Shown here one piece after another: positions 5,172 through 10,420 of a stretch of 10,420 nt of DNA (positions are counted from its first letter, which is position 1; each line of letters opens with the position of its first letter). The notes under the pieces are model-generated. The model searched no databases. It worked only from the letters and a program-made list of their open reading frames with translations, and was not told where the DNA came from. Source of the stretch: an uncultured Bacilli bacterium (GTDB lineage Bacteria; Bacillota_I; Bacilli_A; RF39; UBA660); assembly GCA_947588665.1 (NCBI GenBank), contig CANPYU010000031.1, forward strand, positions 1 to 10,420, in the 5' to 3' direction. Made by a program: the position numbers and the translations under genes.

Positions 5172-6927
5172 TAATTATAAACAAGATGAAGAAAAAACTA
5201 AATTTTCTTTTACTAGTCTAAAAAGAATTTTAAAATTTTTTAAACCTTATAAAAAAGAACTATCTTCATTATTTATAATGGGTATCTTATCTAATATTTT
5301 ACTTTTAATCATTCCGCAAATATTTTTATACGCGATTGATAAATCATTTCCTAATAAAAATTTTATGGAGATAATTCTTTTAACTTTTATAATTCTTAGT
5401 TTAGTTTTATTATCCGTTTTTATTGCTAAAATTAAAAGAGATAAATTATTAATTGCTCTAGATAATGTTTCTCATGATTTAAAAGTTGCTATATTTACTA
5501 AACTTCAATATTTACCCAATAATTATTTTGACACTCATAGTCATGGCAAAATCTACACGAGAGCTACTAATTATCCGGATGAAGTAAGTGCTATTTTATG
5601 TTATGTGTTATTAGATAGTATTATTGATATTATAAATTTAATTTTTGTTATGCTATTTATGTTATTTACCAATATTAAATTATCTTTAATCCCCATCATA
5701 TTTGCTTTCGTAGTAACCATCATTTTACTTTTATTGTCTCCCCTAAAAAGAAAATTAAAAAATATTGCCAATGATAAAAATGCTAATGTTAATGCTTATT
5801 TATCCGAAAGTATTGGAGGCATCCGTATCACTCAAAGTTTTAATCGTGAAGCTAAAAATGAAAGTATATTATCATCTCTAGAAAAAGCACGTGTCGCTGC
5901 CATTAAAAAAACTCTTTATTTAGGCAATTTAAGTTGGTCCTTAACAGGTATCTTAAATTTAGTTAGTATGGCTTTAATTTATTATATTGGTCTAAAATAT
6001 ATGTACCCCGTAGTTACTTTAGGTACAATTATTGCTATAGACTCTTATAGTTCTCGTTTTTGGGAACCAATTGAATATTTATCTATGAGTTATAATGACC
6101 TAATGGATGCAAGTACTTATTTAGAAAGAATATTTGAATTATTAGATGAACCCTTAATTATTGAAAATAAAAATAAAGCCCAAAAACTTAATATTAAAGG
6201 TAATATTGAATTTAAAAATGTTTCTTTTAGTTATGATAATCAAGTACCAGTTTTAAAAAATCTTAATCTCCAAATTAAAGCCGGCGAAAAAATTGGTTTA
6301 GTAGGCAAAACCGGCAGTGGTAAATCAACCATTTTAAGCCTAATATCCCGCTTTTATGATATAGATGAAGGCACTATCTTAATTGATGATGTAAATATTA
6401 AAGATATCGATTTAGTCTATTTAAGAAAAAGTATTAGTATGATGATGCAAGATAGTTATTTATTTGCCCGTTCTGTTTATGATAATTTAGTTTTAGCTAA
6501 AAAAGTTAGTTTAAAACATGTAAGAGAAATATGTAAATTACTTGATATTGATGATATGATTATGCATCTTGAAAAAGGATATGATACTATTTTACTTAAT
6601 AATGGTTCTAATTTATCTAGTGGTGAAAGACAACTATTATGTATTGCCCGTATTATGGTTCAAGACCCCGAAATTTTAATTCTTGATGAAGCAACAAGTA
6701 ATATTGATTTAAAAACAGAAAAGAAAATAGAAAGAGCTCTAAATATAGTAACTAAAAATCGTACTACCATCACCGTTGCCCATCGTATATCTACTATTAA
6801 AGACTCTGATAAGATAATCTTAATCAAAAATCATCACAATTATGAAGAGGGAACTCACGCCCAGTTAATGGCTAAAAAGGGTGCATATTATAAATTATAT
6901 ATGAGTCAAAACCTAAGTAAATCTTAA
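5164..6927 (+). CDS. ABC exporter half-transporter, subunit 2
   Basis: This 587-residue half-transporter is intact. Its membrane domain covers about 25-320 and its ATPase domain starts at about 345. Walker A is GKTGSGKST (381-389), the Q-loop Gln is 429, the signature is LSSGE (484-488) instead of LSGGE, Walker B is ILILDE (504-509), the D-loop is SNID and the H-loop is AHR with H540. It therefore has a complete catalytic set but a degenerate signature. Its neighbour shows the reverse pattern (good signature, no H-loop His), as expected for an asymmetric heterodimer of the BmrCD/LmrCD/TM287-288 type. The ATG at 5164 is preferred because AGGAAGTG ends six bases before it; a GTG at 5155 lies within that site. 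Such pairs export drugs, peptides or lipids; no substrate gene such as a small peptide precursor is visible nearby. Confidence 0.93.
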   Translation: MVNNYKQDEEKTKFSFTSLKRILKFFKPYKKELSSLFIMGILSNILLLIIPQIFLYAIDKSFPNKNFMEIILLTFIILSLVLLSVFIAKIKRDKLLIALDNVSHDLKVAIFTKLQYLPNNYFDTHSHGKIYTRATNYPDEVSAILCYVLLDSIIDIINLIFVMLFMLFTNIKLSLIPIIFAFVVTIILLLLSPLKRKLKNIANDKNANVNAYLSESIGGIRITQSFNREAKNESILSSLEKARVAAIKKTLYLGNLSWSLTGILNLVSMALIYYIGLKYMYPVVTLGTIIAIDSYSSRFWEPIEYLSMSYNDLMDASTYLERIFELLDEPLIIENKNKAQKLNIKGNIEFKNVSFSYDNQVPVLKNLNLQIKAGEKIGLVGKTGSGKSTILSLISRFYDIDEGTILIDDVNIKDIDLVYLRKSISMMMQDSYLFARSVYDNLVLAKKVSLKHVREICKLLDIDDMIMHLEKGYDTILLNNGSNLSSGERQLLCIARIMVQDPEILILDEATSNIDLKTEKKIERALNIVTKNRTTITVAHRISTIKDSDKIILIKNHHNYEEGTHAQLMAKKGAYYKLYMSQNLSKS

Positions 6928-6943
6928 ATTTTCTAGATAATAC

Positions 6944-6972
6944 TTTACTAAATACCTCATTTTTGTTATAAT
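6944..6972 (+). promoter_or_regulatory. Sigma-A promoter of the thioredoxin-like gene
   Basis: TTTACT (6944-6949, four of six consensus bases) and a perfect TATAAT (6967-6972) are 17 bases apart. TG one base before the -10 makes it an extended -10 promoter. The transcript would start almost at the ribosome binding site AGGAAGTG (6979-6986). Confidence 0.65.
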
Positions 6973-6991
6973 TTAAACAGGAAGTGTAATT

Positions 6992-7579
6992 ATGAAAAAA
7001 TTATTTTTTATTATTTTAGCTATTATTGGTCTTACTAGTATGCCTATAAACTCATATGCTAGTGAAAAAAAAGTAACTGTTTATTTCTTTAGAGGTTATA
7101 ACTGTATTCACTGTGAAGGTTCTTTAGAATATTTAAACAAACATAAAGACGAAATACCTGAAAATGTCGAAATAGTAACTTATGAAGTTTGGAAAAATCG
7201 TAATAACGAAAAATTACATCAAGAATTAGCCAAAAAATTAAATGTTTCTGAAAAGGATTCCGACAGTGTCCCATTTTTAGTAGTAGGAAATGAATATATT
7301 ATTGGTATGGATGGAACTAAAGAAGATTTTGATAAACTTATGAATTTAGCTACAAGCTATAATGATGATTCAAGCACTGATGCCAAAGAATATGAAGATG
7401 TTGTAGCTAAAACTATCACAGAAATGCAAAAAGAAAACAAAGATATTAAATTTAAAAGCATTACTTTAGAAAAAATGTTTGCCGGCACTAGTCCTGTAGT
7501 TACTATTGTTGTTTGCTCTATCTTTGGGGTTATTGTTCTAGGCTTCTTAGGTATGGTTGCCTTCTCACGTAAAAACTAA
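6992..7579 (+). CDS. Secreted, membrane-anchored thioredoxin-fold protein with CIHC motif
   Basis: This 195-residue protein has a signal peptide (MKK, hydrophobic 4-19, likely cleavage after SYA at 23). A thioredoxin-like domain follows, with the redox motif C38-I-H-C41 and the usual cis-Pro in SVPF (P94). A charged, flexible linker (about 115-160) leads to one C-terminal transmembrane helix (168-191) ending in RKN. The His in the CxxC resembles DsbA (CPHC), which points to thiol oxidation or isomerisation outside the membrane, but the domain is short and lacks an obvious DsbA helical insertion. It has its own promoter and terminator, so it is a single-gene unit between the ABC operon and rplI. 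Substrates and redox partner are unknown. The fold call is firm; the direction of redox chemistry is inference. Confidence 0.8.
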   Translation: MKKLFFIILAIIGLTSMPINSYASEKKVTVYFFRGYNCIHCEGSLEYLNKHKDEIPENVEIVTYEVWKNRNNEKLHQELAKKLNVSEKDSDSVPFLVVGNEYIIGMDGTKEDFDKLMNLATSYNDDSSTDAKEYEDVVAKTITEMQKENKDIKFKSITLEKMFAGTSPVVTIVVCSIFGVIVLGFLGMVAFSRKN

Positions 7580-7595
7580 CCTATTAAACTGTTTT

Positions 7596-7623
7596 AAACT
7601 ACTTTAATTAGTAGTTTTTTTTT
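7596..7623 (+). terminator. Factor-independent terminator after the thioredoxin-like gene
   Basis: AAACTACT (7596-7603) and AGTAGTTT (7610-7617) form a perfect 8-bp stem with a 6-base loop, followed by a run of T to 7623. It separates this gene from the rplI operon. Confidence 0.85.
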
Positions 7624-7631
7624 GATATAAT
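7623..7631 (+). promoter_or_regulatory. Extended -10 promoter of rplI-dnaB
   Basis: TGATATAAT gives a perfect TATAAT with TG one base upstream. No good -35 exists because the T run of the preceding terminator occupies the space, which fits an extended -10 promoter. The ATG of rplI is 26 bases further on, after AAGGA (7643-7647). Confidence 0.55.
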
Positions 7632-7656
7632 AATAAATACGTAAGGATGTGAAAAT

Positions 7657-8097
7657 ATGAAAGTTATAATGTTAGAAGATGTCCGTAAAGTAGGCAAAAA
7701 AGATGATATTATAGAAGTAAGTGATGGTTATGCGACTAACTATCTAATTAAAAACAAACTTGCAGTCGCATATACCAAAAGAAGTAATGAAGTTTTAAAT
7801 AGGGAAATAGATAAACGTAAAACTGAAGAAAAAAAGTTAATTTCTGATTATAATAAGATAAAAAGTGAATTAGAAAATAAAATATTTTCCTTTAAAGTAA
7901 AAACTGGAAGTCTTGATAAAGTCTTTGGTAAAGTTTCAACTAAACAAATTGCTGAAGCATTAAAAGAATCAAACTATAATATTGATAAAAAATGTATTAA
8001 ATTAGAACATGATTTAGATACTTTAGGAATCCATGAAGTTCTAATATCCTTACATAAAGAAGTTAATTTTAAAATAAGAGTTGAACTAAAGAAGTAG
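7657..8097 (+). CDS. rplI: 50S ribosomal protein L9
   Basis: L9 binds 23S rRNA near the L1 stalk and reaches out from the large subunit, where it limits slippage of translating ribosomes. The 146 residues are close to the usual length (about 149). The N-terminal RNA-binding domain (1-40) starts MKVIMLEDVRKVGKKDD and carries the family signature VSDGYATNYLIKNKLA. A long charged connecting helix (about 41-75) joins the C-terminal domain (about 76-146), which contains FGKVSTKQIAEAL and the closing IRVELKK. The gene ends in TAG, eight bases before the dnaB start, and the ribosome binding site of dnaB overlaps the rplI stop. The rplI-dnaB order is common in Firmicutes. Confidence 0.97.
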   Translation: MKVIMLEDVRKVGKKDDIIEVSDGYATNYLIKNKLAVAYTKRSNEVLNREIDKRKTEEKKLISDYNKIKSELENKIFSFKVKTGSLDKVFGKVSTKQIAEALKESNYNIDKKCIKLEHDLDTLGIHEVLISLHKEVNFKIRVELKK

Positions 8098-8105
8098 GTG
8101 ATAAT

Positions 8106-9464
8106 GTGGCTAATAGAACTCTTCCTCATGATTTTGAAGCGGAAATGAGTGTTTTAGGGGTTGCTTTCTTAAGCAAAGATGCTTTAGAGCATATTAGTGA
8201 TGAAGTAACTGAAGATTTATTTTATAATGATAAAAATCGTTTGATCTATAACGCTATAATAAGTCTTTATAAAGAAAATATTCCCATCGATATAACCACG
8301 GTCAAATCCGAACTTGATAAGAAAAAGAATTTTAATGAAATAGGTGGGTTAAGTTATTTAATGGAAGTCATTGACTCAGTTGTTACAACTGCGAACTTAG
8401 ACTATTACATTAAAATTTTAAAAGAGCATGCCATAAGACGAAGACTAATAGATACAGCTACTAATATTATTACTAATTCTTATAACGATGAAAATATTAC
8501 TGGTCTGTTAGACGAGGCCGAACGTAATATTTTAAATGTTGTTAAAGTTCGGGAAACTAGTGAATTTGTACCCATTCATGAAATCTTGCGTCGTGCCGAG
8601 GAAAGACTCGAAGAATTAGCTAAAAATAAAAGCGATGTTACTGGCATTCGTACAGGCTTTTATGATTTAGATAAAGCAACTGCCGGCCTTCATGGAGGCG
8701 AATTAATAATTTTAGCTGCTCGTCCTGGTATGGGAAAAACTGCCTTTGCTCTAAATATTGCTACTAATGCTGCTTTTACCTCAGATAAAGCTATAGCTAT
8801 ATTTAATCTTGAAATGTCGGCCGAAATGCTTGTAAATCGTATGATCGCGAGTGTCGGTGGCATTGATTCTTACAAATTAAATACTGGTAAATTAGAACAT
8901 AATGATTGGAAAAGATATAACGAAGCTATAAGTAAACTAGGATCTACCAATATTTTTATTGAAGATAATGCAAGTATCACTGCCCCAGAAATTAAGGCTA
9001 AATGTCGTCGTCTTGCTTCTATGCCTCAAGGTTTAGGCCTAGTTATTATTGACTATTTACAACTAGTTACAACCGGATCTAACCGAGTAGAATCACGTCA
9101 AGTTGAAGTATCTGAAATATCTCGTAGCCTAAAAACTATGGCTTTAGAACTAGATGTACCAGTTATCGCTTTAGCTCAATTATCAAGAAGTGTTGATAAA
9201 CGTGAAAATAAAGAACCTGCTTTAGTAGATTTAAGAGAATCTGGTTCCCTAGAACAAGATGCTGATTTAGTACTATTTTTAAATCGTAAAGATTATTATG
9301 AGGCTAAAAGTGAAAAAAAAGAGACTATAGTGCCTATAGATGTAATAATTGCTAAACATCGTAAAGGCTCTACTGGTCTATATCGTTTATTATTTGAATT
9401 AAATATGAGCAATTTTAAAAATTATTTAAATCCTGAGAATATAAAAGAGGTGTCTTATGAATAA
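8106..9464 (+). CDS. dnaB: Replicative DNA helicase DnaB
   Basis: This is the hexameric 5'-3' helicase of the replication fork (called DnaC in Bacillus subtilis). The 452 residues show the primase-binding N-terminal domain (about 1-105, starting PHDFEAEMSVLG), a linker, and the RecA-like domain. Walker A is RPGMGKT (206-212), the Walker B region is VIIDYLQL with D316, and then come LAQLSR (356-361) and DLRESGSLEQDAD with AKHRKGSTG near the end. No intein is present at Walker A, a common intein site in this family. The start is GTG at 8106, chosen because AGGTGA (8096-8101) sits four bases before it and the family's conserved N-terminus begins right after. An ATG at 8104 is in another frame. 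The gene overlaps the next one by eight bases. Confidence 0.97.
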   Translation: MANRTLPHDFEAEMSVLGVAFLSKDALEHISDEVTEDLFYNDKNRLIYNAIISLYKENIPIDITTVKSELDKKKNFNEIGGLSYLMEVIDSVVTTANLDYYIKILKEHAIRRRLIDTATNIITNSYNDENITGLLDEAERNILNVVKVRETSEFVPIHEILRRAEERLEELAKNKSDVTGIRTGFYDLDKATAGLHGGELIILAARPGMGKTAFALNIATNAAFTSDKAIAIFNLEMSAEMLVNRMIASVGGIDSYKLNTGKLEHNDWKRYNEAISKLGSTNIFIEDNASITAPEIKAKCRRLASMPQGLGLVIIDYLQLVTTGSNRVESRQVEVSEISRSLKTMALELDVPVIALAQLSRSVDKRENKEPALVDLRESGSLEQDADLVLFLNRKDYYEAKSEKKETIVPIDVIIAKHRKGSTGLYRLLFELNMSNFKNYLNPENIKEVSYE

Positions 9465-10420
9465 AAAAAATATTATGATGACTTTAATTTCCTTTGCTAT
9501 TATAATTTTATTTTTACTAGTGAATAGTAGATCTCAACTATCATCGCCAATTAATACTTTTTATCAAGTATATTTAAATGGCGAAAAAATAGGTTTAATT
9601 ACTAATAAAGATGATTTATATAAATTAATTGATAATAATCAAAGTTCTATTAAAAAAGAGTACTCTGTAGATACAGTATATCCTCCAACTGATTTAAAAA
9701 TAGTTCCTACCAATTCTTATTTAGCTGTTGCCGATAAAGTTGAAGATATTTATAATTTAATTGAAGCAAAAGATGATTTTACAATTAAAGGTTATAAAAT
9801 AACTATTTATGGTAGTGATAAAACATATACTATAAATGTCTTAGATAAAGAAATATTTTATGAAGCTGCCAAAAGATTCGTTCGGGCTTTTCTCGATGAA
9901 GATGAATATGAAAAATATATTAATAATGCTCAAGAAGAAATTGTGGAAACTGGTCGTATTATTAAAAATATGGAATTTAAAGAAAATATATATATTAAAG
10001 AAGATTATTTAAGTGTTAATGAAAAAATATATACTGATGAACAAGATTTAGTTCATTTCTTATTATTTGGTAGTGATCCTGAAAATGAAGAATATACGAT
10101 AAAACTTGGAGATACTATTAAATCTGTTGCCGAAAATAATAAATTGAGTGTCGAAGAATTTTTAATTGCTAACTCTAGCTATAAGTCCGAAGATACTTTA
10201 TTACGAGTTGGCGATACAGTAAACGTTACTTTAATCGATCCTCAATTAACATTTGCTTATGAAATATATGAAATTTATAATCAAATAGATTATTACACCA
10301 AAAAAACAGTTCCCGATAATAATAAAAATGTAGGTTTTTCTGAGATTACTACTCGTGGTCAAAATGGTTTAGTTCGTTATTCTGAAACTTATACCATAAC
10401 TAATGGAGTAAGACCTCAAG
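9457..10420 (+). CDS. Membrane-anchored LysM-G5 cell-wall protein (probable peptidoglycan hydrolase), partial
   Basis: The gene is open to the window edge, with 321 codons visible. The protein starts MNKKN and has one hydrophobic segment (about 6-23), an uncleaved anchor or signal. An extracytoplasmic region follows (about 30-205) that I cannot assign, though its start (YQVYLNGEKIGLITNKDDL) resembles the N-terminal module of many LysM/G5 peptidases. A LysM domain covers about 212-260 (YTIKLGDTIKSVAENNKLS to LLRVGDTVNV) and binds peptidoglycan glycan. A G5 domain begins at about 267 (TRGQNGLVRYSETYTITNG). In Firmicutes this order is often completed by an M23 metallopeptidase domain, which would lie beyond the window; this is inference. 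The ATG overlaps the end of dnaB by eight bases and has GAGGTG (9447-9452) at good spacing, so the gene is co-transcribed with rplI-dnaB. Confidence 0.85.
   Translation, partial: MNKKNIMMTLISFAIIILFLLVNSRSQLSSPINTFYQVYLNGEKIGLITNKDDLYKLIDNNQSSIKKEYSVDTVYPPTDLKIVPTNSYLAVADKVEDIYNLIEAKDDFTIKGYKITIYGSDKTYTINVLDKEIFYEAAKRFVRAFLDEDEYEKYINNAQEEIVETGRIIKNMEFKENIYIKEDYLSVNEKIYTDEQDLVHFLLFGSDPENEEYTIKLGDTIKSVAENNKLSVEEFLIANSSYKSEDTLLRVGDTVNVTLIDPQLTFAYEIYEIYNQIDYYTKKTVPDNNKNVGFSEITTRGQNGLVRYSETYTITNGVRPQ

Noticed and set aside
7089..7274. Minus-strand ORF of 61 codons
   Set aside because: It lies opposite the thioredoxin-like gene with no ribosome binding site and is a shadow.
1..10420. Alternative genetic code with TGA as Trp, as in Mollicutes
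   Set aside because: The Trp codons checked in spoIVA, dnaB and the transposase are TGG despite the AT bias, and all intact genes read through without TGA. The one TGA at 4868 is explained by the frameshift.

Overview
The window is very AT-rich DNA from an endospore-forming, low-GC Firmicute (Bacilli/Erysipelotrichia/RF39-like in character; I cannot name the genus). The main evidence is a full-length spoIVA, a gene found only in endospore formers. It is supported by Shine-Dalgarno sites, AT-rich codon choice and Firmicute-type ribosomal protein L9 and DnaB. Trp is encoded by TGG, and genes end in TAA or TAG, so the standard bacterial code fits.

Region 1 (1-1651) is mobile DNA. A truncated IS30-type transposase on the minus strand follows an unknown 63-residue ORF that has a very strong ribosome binding site. 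Upstream of both is a cluster of short inverted and direct repeats, probably the IS end or a transposase-binding region. An exact 77-bp direct repeat lies at 1-77 and 1575-1651. The transposase loses its DDE domain exactly at the edge of this repeat, after the second catalytic Asp.

Region 2 (1671-3249) is monocistronic spoIVA on the minus strand, with a perfect 15-bp terminator stem and a plausible sigma-E promoter.

Region 3 (3294-6927) is a plus-strand operon of two half-size ABC exporters that look like an asymmetric heterodimer. The first subunit carries a one-base frameshift in an A5G5 run just before its ABC signature. The second is intact.

Region 4 (6944-7623) is a single gene with its own promoter and terminator. 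It encodes a secreted, membrane-anchored thioredoxin-fold protein with a CIHC motif.

Region 5 (7623-10420) is a tightly packed core-genome block: rplI (ribosomal protein L9), dnaB (replicative helicase), and a membrane-anchored cell-wall protein with LysM and G5 domains that runs off the end of the window. The last two genes overlap by 8 bases.

I do not see an obviously new multi-gene defence or biosynthetic system. The points most worth checking are the 77-bp repeat and what it says about the IS or the assembly, the small gene in front of the transposase, and the frameshifted exporter subunit.
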